This document shows positions 34,105 through 44,713 of a DNA stretch of 64,000 bases, piece by piece. Every line of letters begins with the position of its first letter. Positions within the stretch are counted from its first letter, which is position 1. A program made the translations under genes and the position numbers. The notes beneath the pieces were generated by a model. The model was not told where the DNA came from, made no database searches, and saw only the letters and a list, made by a program, of their open reading frames with translations. This DNA is from Nakamurella flava (GTDB lineage Bacteria > Actinomycetota > Actinomycetes > Mycobacteriales > Nakamurellaceae): the NCBI RefSeq assembly GCF_005298075.1, contig NZ_SZZH01000004.1, positions 62,001-126,000 of the forward strand. The letters are read 5' to 3'.

Positions 34105-34760
34105 TCGAGCAGCCCCCGGCGCATACCCTCGGCCACCGCCGCCGCCCGGTCGGACACCCCGAGCTTCTCGTACAGCCGCTGGGTGTGGGTCTTGACCGTG
34201 CTCGGCTCCAGGAACAGCTCCTTGGCCAGGGCCGGGATGCTCTTGCCGGCGGCGAATCCGGCCAGCACCTGACTCTCCCGCTCGCTCAGGGACACGGCCA
34301 CGGTCTCGCGGCGCAACCGGATCTGATCCACCAGACCCACGGCCAGCTCGGGCGGGAGCACGGTGCGGCCCTGCGCGACCGTCAGCACACCGGCCACGAT
34401 CTCGCTCCGACGGGAATCCTTCGACAGGTAACCCGACGCCCCGTCCTGCAGGGTCTGGTAGACGACGGACCCGTCCACGTCGGCCGACAACATCAGGATC
34501 CGGGTGGGAAGCGCGTCCCGGGTGACGATCCGGACCAGGTCGGCCCCGGTCATGCCGGGCATGGCGTAGTCGACGACCGCGACCTGGGGACGCTCGCGGC
34601 GGATCAGTTCCAGACCCTCCTGGGCGGATCCGGCGTCCCCCACCACGCGGACGCGGCCGCTGGCTGTCAGTCCGCGGATCAGGCCGTCCCGGAAGAACGG
34701 GTGATCGTCCACCACCCCAACGGTGACCAGATCGTCGCTGGTCTGCGAGCCGCCGCGCAT
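34101..34760 (-). CDS. NarL/LuxR-family response regulator
   Basis: A 219-residue regulator. The receiver has the acidic pair DD (18-19), phospho-acceptor D64 in VVDYAMPGMTG and the conserved Lys in YLSKDS. The LuxR HTH covers about 155-219 (LSERESQVLAGFAAGKSIPALAKELFLEPSTVKTHTQRLYEKLG). It is the partner of the overlapping kinase. Divergent from the hydrolase at 34871, which may be a target. Confidence 0.92.
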   Translation of the reverse strand: MRGGSQTSDDLVTVGVVDDHPFFRDGLIRGLTASGRVRVVGDAGSAQEGLELIRRERPQVAVVDYAMPGMTGADLVRIVTRDALPTRILMLSADVDGSVVYQTLQDGASGYLSKDSRRSEIVAGVLTVAQGRTVLPPELAVGLVDQIRLRRETVAVSLSERESQVLAGFAAGKSIPALAKELFLEPSTVKTHTQRLYEKLGVSDRAAAVAEGMRRGLLE

Positions 34761-34870
34761 CGGACGAGCTTGGCATGCCGCCCTCGGCGATCACCAGCCT
34801 GCACCCGTACACGAAGGGGTGCGAAGCGCGGACCCATCCGCCGGTCGCGTGGCCCCGGATACTGGATGTG

Positions 34871-35527
34871 GTGAGCAGTGATCCCCGAGCCGTCCTCGTC
34901 CCGGTTGCCGACCGTCCGGAGGCGGACCTGGCCGTCCTCGTCCTGCACGGCGGCTCGTCCGATTCCTTCGAACCGGTCGCCCGGACCAGCCTGGCCGCGG
35001 CGCGCCTGATCCCGGTGGCCTGGGCGATCGCCCGCGGCCCGGAACGGCCCGCGGTCTACCGCCTGCGGAACTCGGTGCGGGGCTGGAACGGCGACGGACG
35101 CGCGGTGCTCGACGACGCCCGCACCGCGATCGAGACCATCTCCCGGACCTCGACGCGGCGACCGGACCGGCCGATCGTGCTGGTGGGGCACTCCCTGGGC
35201 GGCCGGGTCGCGTTCCGGCTGGCCGGGCCGGCGGGTGCCACTGCAGTGATCGGCGCGGTGGGTCTGGCCCCCTGGGCCGTCGAGCAGGATCCGGTGGACC
35301 ACCTGGACGGGGTCCCCCTGGCGGTGGTGCAGGGCACGGCCGACCGGACCATCCCCGAGCCCACCACCCGGCCCTGGCTTGCCCGGGCCGCGGCGGCCGG
35401 GGCCGAGTTGGACGAGACCGTCATCGACGGCGGTGATCACACGATGCTGCGCGGTTGGCGCCGATGGCACACCGCGACGACGGCCGGGGTGAGCTGGGTG
35501 CGGCACGCGGCTGCCCGGACCCGCTGA
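34871..35527 (+). CDS. Alpha/beta hydrolase
   Basis: A 218-residue protein. LAVLVLHGGSSDSF gives the oxyanion region and LVGHSLGGRVAF the nucleophile elbow with Ser108. GTADRTIPEP and GGDHTML supply the Asp and His of the triad. The fold is that of a small dienelactone-hydrolase-like esterase; the substrate is unknown. Start uncertain: GTG at 34868 or 34871, both without a clear RBS. Confidence 0.78.
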   Translation: MSSDPRAVLVPVADRPEADLAVLVLHGGSSDSFEPVARTSLAAARLIPVAWAIARGPERPAVYRLRNSVRGWNGDGRAVLDDARTAIETISRTSTRRPDRPIVLVGHSLGGRVAFRLAGPAGATAVIGAVGLAPWAVEQDPVDHLDGVPLAVVQGTADRTIPEPTTRPWLARAAAAGAELDETVIDGGDHTMLRGWRRWHTATTAGVSWVRHAAARTR

Positions 35528-35542
35528 CGGGGCCGGCCGGTC

Positions 35543-36700
35543 TCACGAACCGTCGGTGAGCAGACCGCGGATGCGGGAGCGGGTCTGCCGGAGCTGGCGG
35601 CGGGCCCGCTCGACGCAGGCCCAGCTGGCCGCCGAGGATCCGGCGGCCTGACGGAGCACCTCGGCCATCGCCTCGCCTCCCCCGGGCACCGCCGGTCCGA
35701 GGCCACCGCCGGGCAGCTCGTACCCGACGGCCCGCAGCGCGTTCTCGGCCTTGCGGCTGAACTCGCTGCCCAGGGTCAACGGGACCGCACCCTCGGTCAT
35801 CGCGACGATGAGAGCGTGCAGCCGGTCGCCGACGGCGACCGCGGAACGCCCGTAGACCTCGCGGACGAGTCGTTCGTGCTCGGCGTGGTTCCCGCTCTCC
35901 CAGGTGACCACGGTGGTGGGCACCTCGCGGCCCAGCTGGGCGGCGAGGTCGCAGCACCGCTGGTTGTCCCGGCGGACCTGGCTGATGACGACCACATCCA
36001 GATCGGCCAGTTTGGCCGCCCGCCCCAGCGCGGACACAGTGTCGGCCGCCGGCGCGGGTTGGTCGCCCCGCAGACTGACGGCCACCGTTCGCCGGTCCTG
36101 CGGGCCGGTGGCCGCGGCCGGCGCGGTCGTCCGACCGTCCAGGAACGCCCAGTCGGGTCCGACGTTGTCGGTGCCGAGGAGCGCGGCGCTGGCCGGGTCG
36201 CGGGCGACGACGATCTCGCAGGGCTCGATCATCCACCGCAGGACGCGCACGACCCACGGACGGGAGTTGATCTTGACGCCGACCCCGGCGAACACCGCGT
36301 GGCCACCGCGGATCCGGGCCGCCCGGGCGATGGCGCCGTAGATCAGATAGACCAGTGCGGACTTGGGGGTGGTGACGACCTCGCCGGCCACGAAAGCCAT
36401 CACCGTGCGGCGGCGGGCCGCGGACCAGAGCGCGGCCGCCGTCCACTTCAGGTTCGACGAGTAGAGGGCGGTCCGCCGGTCCAGCGGGAAGGCCGACAGA
36501 TAGTCCTCGGCGTGGTCACCGACCGCGGCGTGGATGGGCCCGAGCCCCCGGAAGGACTCGTACCAGGGTCGCCGCAGCACCGAGTCGCCGAGGTTGTCGT
36601 GTTGACCGAACAGGGACAGGAAGATGGCCGGACCGGTCGTGTCCAGCCCGTCCGACGAGCGGGCATCCCGGCGGGCCGCCGGTGGCAGAGTCGACTTCAC
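35543..36700 (-). CDS. Polysaccharide pyruvyl transferase family protein
   Basis: A 385-residue protein. IFLSLFGQHDNLGDSVLRRPWYESFRGLG (about 26-54) matches the N-terminal PS_pyruv_trans motif, and GDRLHALIVAMTEGAVPLTLGSEFSRKAENALRAVGYEL the C-terminal nucleotide-sugar side. The family adds pyruvate ketals to cell-surface glycans. The gene stands alone, with no glycosyltransferase beside it, so the acceptor is unknown. The 259 bp upstream hold only a divergent-looking AT-rich patch near 36830-36880. Confidence 0.8.
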   Translation of the reverse strand: MKSTLPPAARRDARSSDGLDTTGPAIFLSLFGQHDNLGDSVLRRPWYESFRGLGPIHAAVGDHAEDYLSAFPLDRRTALYSSNLKWTAAALWSAARRRTVMAFVAGEVVTTPKSALVYLIYGAIARAARIRGGHAVFAGVGVKINSRPWVVRVLRWMIEPCEIVVARDPASAALLGTDNVGPDWAFLDGRTTAPAAATGPQDRRTVAVSLRGDQPAPAADTVSALGRAAKLADLDVVVISQVRRDNQRCCDLAAQLGREVPTTVVTWESGNHAEHERLVREVYGRSAVAVGDRLHALIVAMTEGAVPLTLGSEFSRKAENALRAVGYELPGGGLGPAVPGGGEAMAEVLRQAAGSSAASWACVERARRQLRQTRSRIRGLLTDGS

Positions 36701-36959
36701 GGGGCACGTCCTTCTCGAACGATGTCAGGGGCGCGCCGGTCGTCTACCTCGTTGTCAGCCTCCGGCTGGTCATCCGATCGGGAACTGGTCGTCAGAGCGA
36801 CAAGCGCGACGACCATCCAATCCTGACCGGGTGACAGTCAATCACCCACAGCCACTTTCGCGCCACCCTGTGTTACACGGTCGTCACGGCCGGGGACTGA
36901 ATCGCGAGGATTCGACCGCTTTCCCGGCCGTGACGCCCCTCACCTCGTTGCGGTAGGCG

Positions 36960-39386
36960 TCAGCCGAACAGCGCCGGCAGTGTTCCCGCCCACGCCTGTC
37001 GGAGCTCGGCCAACGGGAACGACGCGACATCCTGGATCTCCAGCGTCGGCCCGGCCGGGTTGTCCGCGTCGACGACCCCGACCTTGGCCCACGGCTGCTG
37101 GCGGGCCGAGCACATCTCGGTGAACCGCAGCTCCTCGGTGCGCGGCACCGCGACCAGCACCCGGGCGGTGGACTCGGAGAACAGGTACCGGAACGCCGCG
37201 GCCCCGAAGTCCTCGTCCGGATCGACCGGCAGCACGACGCGCGCCCCGGTCTCGCCCGACAGGCACATCTCGACGACCGCCTGCGCGAGCCCGCCCTCGG
37301 ACAGGTCGTGGGCCGCCGAGATCATGCCGTCCCGGGAACCGGCGACCAGCACCTCAGCCAGCCGGCGTTCGGCCGCCAGATCGACCACCGGCGGGCGGCC
37401 GCCGAGGTGGCCGTGCACGACCGACGCCCACTCGGAACCGTCGAACTCGTCGCGGGTCTCGCCGAGCAGGATGAGCGATTCACCGGTGTCGTGACCGATG
37501 CCGGGGATCGTGCGGCGGCGGACATCGTCGATGACGCCGAGCACGCCCACCACCGGGGTCGGCAGGATCGCCGTGCCGCCGGTCTGGTTGTAGAAGCTGA
37601 CGTTGCCGCCGGTGACCGGGATCCCCAGCTCGGCGCAGCCGTCGGCCAGCCCGCGGACGGCCTGCGAGAACTGCCACATCACGGCTGGATCCTCGGGCGA
37701 GCCGAAGTTCAGGCAGTTGGTGACGGCGATCGGCACCGCGCCGGTGGTGCCCACGTTGCGGTAGGCCTCGGCCAGCGCCAGCTGCGCCCCGGCGTACGGG
37801 TCGAGCTGGGTGTAGCGACCGTTGCAGTCGGTGGCCATGGCCACGCCCCGCTCCGGGCCGTCCCCGGAGTCGGCGCCGTAGGACTCGGCGACCCGGACGA
37901 TCCCGGCGTCGGCCGGCTGGGCCAGCACGGTGTTGCCGCGGACGTACCGGTCGTACTGGTCGGTGATCCAGTTCCGGGCGCACAGGTTCGGCGAGGCGAT
38001 CATCCGCAGCACCAGCTCGCGCAGCTCGGACAGCTCCGGGCGGGCCAGCGACGCCGTGGTGTCGGCCTGCAGCGCGTCCTGCGACTCGGGGCGGGCGATC
38101 GGCCGCTCGTAGACCGGGCCCTCGTGGGCGACGGTGCGCGGCGGCACGTCGACGACGGTCTGGCCCTGGAAATCGATGACCAGGCGGCCGGTCTCGGTCA
38201 CCTCACCGATGACGTCGGCCTGCACGTCCCACTTCGCACAGACGGCGAGGAAGGCGTCGACCTTGTCCGGGGTGACGACCGCGCACATCCGCTCCTGCGA
38301 CTCGCTCGACAGGATCTCGGCGGCGGTCATGCCCTCGGCGCGCAGCGGCACCGCATCGAGCTCGACGTGCATGCCGCCGTCTCCGGCGGCGGCCAGCTCG
38401 CTGGTCGCGCAGGACAGCCCGGCGCCGCCGAGGTCCTGGATGCCGACGACCAGGCCGGCGTGGAAGACCTCGAGGGTGCACTCGATGAGCACCTTCTCGG
38501 CGAACGGGTCGCCGACCTGGACCGACGGCAGCTTCTTGCGCGACCCGCCGGAGCCGGTGGTCCCGGCAGCCGGATCGTCGGCGGCGAACGTGTCGGAGGC
38601 GAGCACGGAGACCCCACCGATGCCGTCCAGACCGGTCCGCGAGCCGTACAGGATGATCTTGTTGCCGGCACCGCTGGCGTGCGCGGTGTGCAGGTCCTCC
38701 ACCCGCAGGACACCGATGCAGGCCGCGTTGACCAGCGGATTCCCGGCGTAGCTGGCGTCGAAGACGACCTCGCCGCCGATGTTGGGCAGGCCGAGGGAGT
38801 TCCCGTAGCCACCGACACCGGAGACGATGCCGGGGACCACGCGCTGCGAGTCGGGCGCATCCGCCGGGCCGAACCGGAGCTGGTCCATGACGGCGACCGG
38901 GCGGGCACCCATGGCCAGGATGTCGCGGACGATGCCGCCGACGCCGGTCGCCGCGCCCTGGTACGGCTCGACGAACGACGGGTGGTTGTGGGACTCGATC
39001 TTGAAGGTGACCGCCCAGCCGTCGCCGATGTCGACCACGCCGGCGTTCTCGCCGATACCGGCGAGCATCTTGCTCTTCATCTCGGCCGTGGTGGTCTTGC
39101 CGAAGTAGCCCAGGTGCACCTTGGACGACTTGTACGAGCAGTGCTCGGACCACATGACCGAGTACATGGCCAGCTCGGCGTCGGTGGGTCGACGGCCGAG
39201 GATCTCCTTGATGCGGGCGTACTCGTCGTCCTTGAGGCCCAGCTCGCGGTAGGGCTGCGGCTGGTCGGGGGTCTGCTCGGCCCGGGCGACGGTGTCACCG
39301 CTCGAGCCGACTCCATCTTCCTCGACCAGGTCGACGGCGCCGACCGGATCGGTGATGTCGAGCAACTGCTCCGGGCGCACGGTCAC
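36960..39386 (-). CDS. purL: Phosphoribosylformylglycinamidine synthase, large (PurL) subunit
   Basis: An 808-residue enzyme of the small, PurS/PurQ-dependent PurL type (usually about 720-780). [14 protein letters not shown] and [29 protein letters not shown] are diagnostic, and two AIRS-like halves are visible. GTG 39386 overlaps the purQ stop (GTGA). The first 40 residues form an acidic, poorly conserved extension, so a start further in is possible. Step 4 of purine synthesis: FGAR plus glutamine and ATP to FGAM. Confidence 0.95.
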   Translation of the reverse strand: MTVRPEQLLDITDPVGAVDLVEEDGVGSSGDTVARAEQTPDQPQPYRELGLKDDEYARIKEILGRRPTDAELAMYSVMWSEHCSYKSSKVHLGYFGKTTTAEMKSKMLAGIGENAGVVDIGDGWAVTFKIESHNHPSFVEPYQGAATGVGGIVRDILAMGARPVAVMDQLRFGPADAPDSQRVVPGIVSGVGGYGNSLGLPNIGGEVVFDASYAGNPLVNAACIGVLRVEDLHTAHASGAGNKIILYGSRTGLDGIGGVSVLASDTFAADDPAAGTTGSGGSRKKLPSVQVGDPFAEKVLIECTLEVFHAGLVVGIQDLGGAGLSCATSELAAAGDGGMHVELDAVPLRAEGMTAAEILSSESQERMCAVVTPDKVDAFLAVCAKWDVQADVIGEVTETGRLVIDFQGQTVVDVPPRTVAHEGPVYERPIARPESQDALQADTTASLARPELSELRELVLRMIASPNLCARNWITDQYDRYVRGNTVLAQPADAGIVRVAESYGADSGDGPERGVAMATDCNGRYTQLDPYAGAQLALAEAYRNVGTTGAVPIAVTNCLNFGSPEDPAVMWQFSQAVRGLADGCAELGIPVTGGNVSFYNQTGGTAILPTPVVGVLGVIDDVRRRTIPGIGHDTGESLILLGETRDEFDGSEWASVVHGHLGGRPPVVDLAAERRLAEVLVAGSRDGMISAAHDLSEGGLAQAVVEMCLSGETGARVVLPVDPDEDFGAAAFRYLFSESTARVLVAVPRTEELRFTEMCSARQQPWAKVGVVDADNPAGPTLEIQDVASFPLAELRQAWAGTLPALFG

Positions 39387-40126
39387 GAGGAGGCTCCGGT
39401 GAGGGTCGGGGCGCCGGTGATGGCGTCCAGCGCCGAGAGGAACAGGCCCAGACCGTCGTCGGTCGGGCCGGTCAGCGGATCGATGGCGTGCTCGGGGTGC
39501 GGCATCAGACCGACGATGCGGCCGTCGGCCGAGCTGATCCCGGCGATGTCGCGCAGCGCGCCGTTGGGGTTGGTCGCGCCGTCCTGGGCGCCGTCGGTGA
39601 CGTAGCGGAACACGACCCGCCCCTCGCCCTCCAGCTCGTCCAGGGTGTGGTCGTCGGCGACGTAGCGGCCTTCGGCGTTCTTCAGCGGCACCAGGATCTC
39701 GGCGCCGGTGTCGAACCGGGACGACCAGGCGGTGTCGGCGTTCTCGACCCGCAGCCACTGGTCGCGGCAGATGAATTTCAGGGCGGCGTTGCGCATCAGC
39801 GCGCCGGGCAGCAGTCCGGCCTCGCACAGCACCTGGAAGCCGTTGCAGATGCCGAGCACGGGGAGCTTGCGGGGGCCGCGGGCGGCGTCGACGACCGAGC
39901 GCATCACCGGGGCGTGCGAGGCGATGGCCCCGGCCCGCAGATAGTCGCCGTAGGAGAACCCGCCGGGGATGACCACGGCCTCGACGTCCTTGAGGTCGCC
40001 GTCGGCATGCCAGAGGGGGACGGCCTCGGCGCCGGCGTACCGCACGGCCCGGGCGGCATCGACGTCGTCGAGCGTGCCCGGGAAGGTGACGACGCCGATC
40101 CGAGGGGCGCCCGAGCCGGAAGTCAC
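39383..40126 (-). CDS. purQ: Phosphoribosylformylglycinamidine synthase, glutaminase (PurQ) subunit
   Basis: A 247-residue class I glutamine amidotransferase. Nucleophile Cys94 lies in [19 protein letters not shown] supplies His and Glu. [31 protein letters not shown] is the family N-terminus. GTG start overlaps the purS stop. It feeds ammonia to PurL. Confidence 0.95.
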   Translation of the reverse strand: MTSGSGAPRIGVVTFPGTLDDVDAARAVRYAGAEAVPLWHADGDLKDVEAVVIPGGFSYGDYLRAGAIASHAPVMRSVVDAARGPRKLPVLGICNGFQVLCEAGLLPGALMRNAALKFICRDQWLRVENADTAWSSRFDTGAEILVPLKNAEGRYVADDHTLDELEGEGRVVFRYVTDGAQDGATNPNGALRDIAGISSADGRIVGLMPHPEHAIDPLTGPTDDGLGLFLSALDAITGAPTLTGASS

Positions 40127-40386
40127 CGGGCCACCGGGGCGTCGGCGTCCTGCAGGCGGGTGATCGTCCATGTCTCGATGACCGGGTTGGCCAGCAGGTT
40201 CTCGGCGATCTCCTCGAGGTCGGCGTCGGTGACCGAGTCGTCGACCTCCAGATCGAAGTGCTTGCCCTGGCGGACGGAGCTCACCCCGGGGTGTCCGGTC
40301 CGGGCCAGGGCAGCCACGATGGCTTTGCCCTGCGGGTCCAGGATTTCGGGCTTGATCACGACGTCGACGGCCACGCGAGCCACCAC
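40123..40386 (-). CDS. purS: Phosphoribosylformylglycinamidine synthase, PurS subunit
   Basis: An 87-residue dimer-forming linker between PurQ and Pur[36 protein letters not shown] is the signature. First gene of purSQL, starting GTG 40386 (or GTG 40383). The promoter must lie in the 143 bp before it; a TAGACT at about 40444-40449 is a possible -10 box. Confidence 0.95.
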   Translation of the reverse strand: MVARVAVDVVIKPEILDPQGKAIVAALARTGHPGVSSVRQGKHFDLEVDDSVTDADLEEIAENLLANPVIETWTITRLQDADAPVAR

Positions 40387-40529
40387 ACACCCCCAGGTAT
40401 CGGGTCTTGGGACGGCCGATCACGCGCGATCCGACCGCGTCCAGTCTAGTGCGGGGGGCGACGCCGTTCTCCCGGTGTCCCGGGGCCGCCCGGGGCTGCC
40501 CGTCGGGTCGACCTGTCGACCGACGCGGA

Positions 40530-41495
40530 TCAGCCCAGGGCGGCGATGGTCCACCGCGAGACCGACCGCTCCCCGGCGGCGATGACGGGCGGCCCGGCCG
40601 GGTCGTTGAACGCATCGGGCGCGCAGGTCATCGGCTCGACGGCCAGCCCGGCGCGGTGGTGCTCGGGTTCCGGTCGGTCGCCGGTGTGGATCTGCACCCA
40701 CGGCGCCCAGTCGTCCGGCCAGGTCAGCGCGACACCGGTGCCGTCGGCCGGGTCACGCAGCTCGACCCGGACCACCCCGTCCGCGCCGGCGGTCAGATCG
40801 GTGAAGGCGTGGTCGATGAACCGGTCCCCGATGACGGCGCCCGCGCGGTAGTCGGCGTCCACCGTGTCGACTGCCGCGGTGCCCTCCGGGGCGAGTCGCT
40901 CGTCCACCTCCAGCCGGGTGGCGGCCGGCAGGGTCAGCTCCCAGGTGTCCAGCGGCGACGATCCGGCCCGCAGGTACGGGTGCGGACAGCAGCCGTAGGG
41001 GGCGTCGCCCTCGCCGGTGTTGACCGCGATGAGGGTGGAGTGGAAGCCGTCGGCGTCGACGGTGCAGGTCAGCTCGAGGATCAGCGGGAACGGGTATTCG
41101 GGCACCGGCACCAGGTTGTGCCGCAGCACCAGCCGGTCGCCGGTCACCTCGGCGGCGGTCCACCGCACCCAGCTGACCAGCCCGTGCAGGGCGTGGCCGC
41201 GGTCCACCTCGTTGATCGGGGCCTGGTACTCGACCCCGCCGAAGGTGTAGCGCCCGTCGACGATGCGATTGGGCCACGGGGCCACGGTGGCGCCGCGGAA
41301 CACCGGCCGGATGCGGTCGGCGTCGAAGGGCACGACCAGATCGCGGCCGTCGTGGGTGAGTACGCGCGTGGTGGCACCGACGGCGGAGATCACAGCGGTG
41401 TAGCCGCCACCGCTGATCGTCCACTCGGGGCCGCCGGGCAACGGGTCGGCGTCGGCGGTGAGCAGGGTGGGAGCAGGATCGGCGGGGGCACTCAT
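40530..41495 (-). CDS. Aldose 1-epimerase family protein
   Basis: A 321-residue galactose mutarotase-like protein. [21 protein letters not shown] and [19 protein letters not shown] carry the conserved Arg and two His (HALHG). [14 protein letters not shown] has the third catalytic-region His, and [16 protein letters not shown] holds the catalytic Glu. It interconverts sugar anomers. Start at ATG 41495 (MSAPADP) is chosen for family length. Confidence 0.85.
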   Translation of the reverse strand: MSAPADPAPTLLTADADPLPGGPEWTISGGGYTAVISAVGATTRVLTHDGRDLVVPFDADRIRPVFRGATVAPWPNRIVDGRYTFGGVEYQAPINEVDRGHALHGLVSWVRWTAAEVTGDRLVLRHNLVPVPEYPFPLILELTCTVDADGFHSTLIAVNTGEGDAPYGCCPHPYLRAGSSPLDTWELTLPAATRLEVDERLAPEGTAAVDTVDADYRAGAVIGDRFIDHAFTDLTAGADGVVRVELRDPADGTGVALTWPDDWAPWVQIHTGDRPEPEHHRAGLAVEPMTCAPDAFNDPAGPPVIAAGERSVSRWTIAALG

Positions 41496-41553
41496 GGGGC
41501 CGACCTTGGCGGGTGCACGACCGCGAGGCAACTCCCGGTCCGGAACGTCCCGA

Positions 41554-41889
41554 TCAGCCCGATCGCGGCACGTACATGATGACGGCCATCCCGGCCAGAC
41601 AGATCAGGGCGCCGACGACGTCCCAGCGGTCCGGCCGGTAGCCGTCGACCAGCGCCCCCCAGAGCAGGCTGCCGGCCACGAACACCCCGCCGTACGCGGC
41701 CAGGATCCGCCCGAAGGACGCGTCCGGTTGCAGGGTCGCGAACACGCCGTACAGCCCGAGGGCGACGACCCCGCCGCCGACCCACAGCCAGCCCCGGTGC
41801 TCGCGGAGCCCCTGCCAGACCAACCAGGCGCCGCCGATCTCGAAGACGGCAGCGACGAAGAACAGCAGCACCGAGCGGACCACGGTCAT
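41554..41889 (-). CDS. ynfA: YnfA/UPF0060 family small membrane protein
   Basis: A 111-residue protein with four predicted helices. [35 protein letters not shown] and [20 protein letters not shown] are the family signature. Relatives resemble SMR-type exporters. ATG 41889 follows a strong GAAGGAGG site. It lies 27 bp downstream of the PucR gene. Confidence 0.88.
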   Translation of the reverse strand: MTVVRSVLLFFVAAVFEIGGAWLVWQGLREHRGWLWVGGGVVALGLYGVFATLQPDASFGRILAAYGGVFVAGSLLWGALVDGYRPDRWDVVGALICLAGMAVIMYVPRSG

Positions 41890-41916
41890 GCCTGCCTCCT
41901 TCAGACCATCGACGGG

Positions 41917-43440
41917 TCAGGAGATCTCGTCGCCCAGACGCTGCGCCCGGCAGGCCAGGTGCAGGAACAGCCGCTGATCGACGTCCTGCTCGTCGATGCC
42001 CAGCAGGGTCAGCCCCCGTTGTACCCGGTAGCGCACGGCGTTGCGGTGCAGGTGCAGGACCTCGGCGGCCCGCGCCGCCGACCCCTGCAGATCCAGGTAG
42101 GTGGCCAGGGTGTCGATCAACGCCTGCCGCTTGCCGGGCGGCAGGTCGGCCAGCGGCGCGAACAGCCGGTCCATGGACTGCTGGACGGTCGGCGAGCCGT
42201 ACCACTCCAGGAGCGTCGCGCGCATGCCCACGGCGTCGTAGAAGACCGGGGTGCCGGGTCGGCGGCGAAACCGGGCGGACGACACGGCCAGACGGGCCTC
42301 GGTGGCCGTCGAGGCCAGACCGGCCACCCCGGGGCGGGGCGTACCGGAGCCGCAGTACATCCGCAGTCGGGGTACATGCCGACCGAGAGTGGCCAGGACG
42401 AAATCGATCTGACGTCGAAAGCGGGAACGGTCGTCGTCCGAGGGAGGCACCTCCCCGGTCCACAGCAGGAGCAGCACACCGGGGTCGTGCCCCACATGCC
42501 AGCTACCGGCGAGACTCCGGGCCGCCAGGAGCGCGAGATCGGCGAGTCGGTCCCGGATCTCGTAGGCGGTGACATCGTCGCCGGCCACCTCGAGCAGGTT
42601 GTCCAACTCGATGCGGGTCAGCACGTGCCAGTCGTCGATGGGCACGCCCAGTCGACGCGCGGACGGAGCGACGGCCGCTCGGGTCGCGCGGTCGGCGTCG
42701 ACCAGCTGGATGAGCACCTCCCCGGTGGAGCGCCGGGTCGTCTGCTGGGCCCGGACCCGGGCAGCAGTCAGCCGGGTGACCTCGGCGGCGACCCGCCACA
42801 GCACCATCTCCAGCAGGGCGTCGGCCTCGTCGTCCCCCGGCCGTTCGGTGGCCAGGCGGGCGGCCCCCTCGGGACCGGCCGGCACGCTCAAGCCGACCGC
42901 GACGTCCGGATGCGGAGGCTCGGAGCTTTCGTCGATCAGGAGCACCGGCCGCCCCAAGAGCAGACCGACCGACTCCAGCAGGCCCTCCACGTCGGCAAAG
43001 CCGGCGTCGACGGCCGCACACACCGCGCGCACCCGGTCGACGGTGACGGCGAGCCGGTCCGAGGCCCGTCGCACCAGTGATCCGACCGCCTCGGCCAGTT
43101 CGACAGCGGGCCCGAGGCGGACGATCGCCACCTCGGCCCGTCGGGCCAACGCCATCGCGGTCATCGACACCCGCAGGTCGGCCGGCCCGATCAGCAGCAG
43201 CGCGGCGGCCGACCGGGCGGCCGCGCGGCGGACGAGGACGTCGAACCGATAGTCCGACGCCAGTGCCGACAGTCCCCGTTCCAGCACCACGACGGCGTCG
43301 GACGGGGCTTCGTCGACCTGCTCGACGGACTCCACGATCCGGATCTCGCCGACGCGTCGGTGCAGCGGCCCGACGAGCACCTCGATCTCACCGGGGTGCC
43401 GGTCACGGAGCTGGTCGACCACCTCCTGCAGCGTGTTCAT
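41917..43440 (-). CDS. PucR-family transcriptional regulator, divergent from the catabolic island
   Basis: A 507-residue regulator. Residues 1-130 resemble the PucR N-terminal sensor domain (TLQEVVDQLRDRHPGEIEVLVGPLHRRVGEIRIVESVEQV). The middle holds a GGDEF-like CdaR/PucR fold (about 275-400). The C-terminal PucR HTH_30 reads YLDLQGSAARAAEVLHLHRNAVRYRVQR (about 465-492). ATG 43440 is preferred; the ORF extends upstream without RBS. B. subtilis PucR activates purine catabolism, so control of the divergent island is likely. Confidence 0.88.
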   Translation of the reverse strand: MNTLQEVVDQLRDRHPGEIEVLVGPLHRRVGEIRIVESVEQVDEAPSDAVVVLERGLSALASDYRFDVLVRRAAARSAAALLLIGPADLRVSMTAMALARRAEVAIVRLGPAVELAEAVGSLVRRASDRLAVTVDRVRAVCAAVDAGFADVEGLLESVGLLLGRPVLLIDESSEPPHPDVAVGLSVPAGPEGAARLATERPGDDEADALLEMVLWRVAAEVTRLTAARVRAQQTTRRSTGEVLIQLVDADRATRAAVAPSARRLGVPIDDWHVLTRIELDNLLEVAGDDVTAYEIRDRLADLALLAARSLAGSWHVGHDPGVLLLLWTGEVPPSDDDRSRFRRQIDFVLATLGRHVPRLRMYCGSGTPRPGVAGLASTATEARLAVSSARFRRRPGTPVFYDAVGMRATLLEWYGSPTVQQSMDRLFAPLADLPPGKRQALIDTLATYLDLQGSAARAAEVLHLHRNAVRYRVQRGLTLLGIDEQDVDQRLFLHLACRAQRLGDEIS

Positions 43441-43507
43441 CGAGACGTCCCGATCATGTGCGACTGCCCCTTCCGCCGGATTCGTCACCCAGACAGCGCA
43501 GGTGTGA

Positions 43508-43578
43508 CCGGAAACCACCGCGTTCCCCGCCGGAAACTATTTGTCGATCTGCCCAAGAATCGCAGCAGTCTTGTCGAT
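43508..43578. promoter_or_regulatory. Two sets of direct repeats in the PucR-DUF917 divergent region
   Basis: CCGGAAAC occurs at 43508-43515 and 43530-43537 (22 bp apart, about two helical turns). TTGTCGAT occurs at 43541-43548 and 43571-43578 (30 bp apart, about three turns). All four lie between the two divergent starts and are candidate PucR sites. Confidence 0.45.
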
Positions 43579-43621
43579 GTGGCCATAGCCGTCCGGGTGA
43601 TGCCGACCCAGGCTGTCCCCC

Positions 43622-44713
43622 ATGACCTCCGCCCTCGACCGTCTGGACGAACAGGACCTGCTGGACCTGTCCGTCGGGTGCACGGTGCTGGCCGGTGGGG
43701 GTGGCGGCGATCCGCGGATCGGCGTGCTGATGGCCCTCGGCGCCATCCGCCGCACCGGACCCGTCCCCCTGGTGGCCCTCGACGACCTCGATCCCGACGA
43801 CCTGGTGATCCCCGCCGGCATGATCGGCGCCCCCACCGTGATGGTGGAGAAGATTCCGCACGGCCGGGAGGGCGACGTCATCCGGGCCGCCTACGAGGCG
43901 CGCCTCGGCCGCCCGGTCGCCGCCCTGATGCCGATGGAGATGGGCGGCATCAACGGCGTCCTCCCCGTCGCCTGGGCGGCGATCGCCGGCCTGCCGCTGG
44001 TCGACGGCGACCTGATGGGCCGGGCGTTCCCCGAACTGCAGATGTGCACCCCGCACCTCTACGACATCCCGGTGTCCCCGTTGGTCGTCGTCGACGAACG
44101 GTCGCAGGTCATGACATTCGAGACGATGGACAACATCTGGGGCGAACGCCTGGCCCGCAACGCGGTGTCCCGGCTCGGCGGCTGCGCCTGCGCCGGCCTG
44201 TACCCCATGGACGCCCGCACCGCGGCGACACCCATGCTGGCCGGCACGGTCAGCCGGGCCGTCCACATCGGTCGCACCATCCGGCAGGCCGGCGACGACC
44301 CCTTCCGGGCGCTGGACGACACCGTCGGCCTGTACCCGCTGCTGACCGGCAAGGTGTTGGATGTCGACCGCCGGACGGCAGGCGGCTTCGTCCGTGGCTC
44401 GGCCGTCATCGAGGGCACCGAGAAGGACGCTGGGCGGCTGGTCCGCCTGGAGTTCCAGAACGAGAACCTGGTCGCGATGGAGGACGGCGAGGCGTTGGCC
44501 ACCGTCCCCGACATCATCACGCTGCTCGACCGGCACACCGCCCACGGCATCGTCACCGAGCACATCCGTTACGGCCAGCGGGTTGTCATCGGCGTGTTCC
44601 GGGCGCCCGACCAGTGGCGCAGCGAACGGGGCCTGGCCACCGTCGGACCGCGCGCCTTCGGCTACGACATCGACTACGTCCCTGTGGAGGACCGCCATGC
44701 CCGGGTCGGTTGA
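43622..44713 (+). CDS. DUF917 family protein
   Basis: A 363-residue protein. The opening LSVGCTVLAGGGGGDPRIG (about 16-34) is the DUF917 signature. GREGDVIRAAYEARLGRPVAALMPMEMGGINGVLPVAWAA and GDLMGRAFPELQM follow. The family often sits beside hydantoinase/oxoprolinase-type proteins and may be the second half of such an enzyme. It starts the rightward operon, 181 bp from the PucR start, and overlaps the next gene by 17 nt. Confidence 0.88.
   Translation: MTSALDRLDEQDLLDLSVGCTVLAGGGGGDPRIGVLMALGAIRRTGPVPLVALDDLDPDDLVIPAGMIGAPTVMVEKIPHGREGDVIRAAYEARLGRPVAALMPMEMGGINGVLPVAWAAIAGLPLVDGDLMGRAFPELQMCTPHLYDIPVSPLVVVDERSQVMTFETMDNIWGERLARNAVSRLGGCACAGLYPMDARTAATPMLAGTVSRAVHIGRTIRQAGDDPFRALDDTVGLYPLLTGKVLDVDRRTAGGFVRGSAVIEGTEKDAGRLVRLEFQNENLVAMEDGEALATVPDIITLLDRHTAHGIVTEHIRYGQRVVIGVFRAPDQWRSERGLATVGPRAFGYDIDYVPVEDRHARVG

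Noticed and set aside
37308-39605. A 765-codon plus-strand frame over purL
   Set aside because: It is antisense to PurL, which shows complete catalytic motifs on the minus strand.
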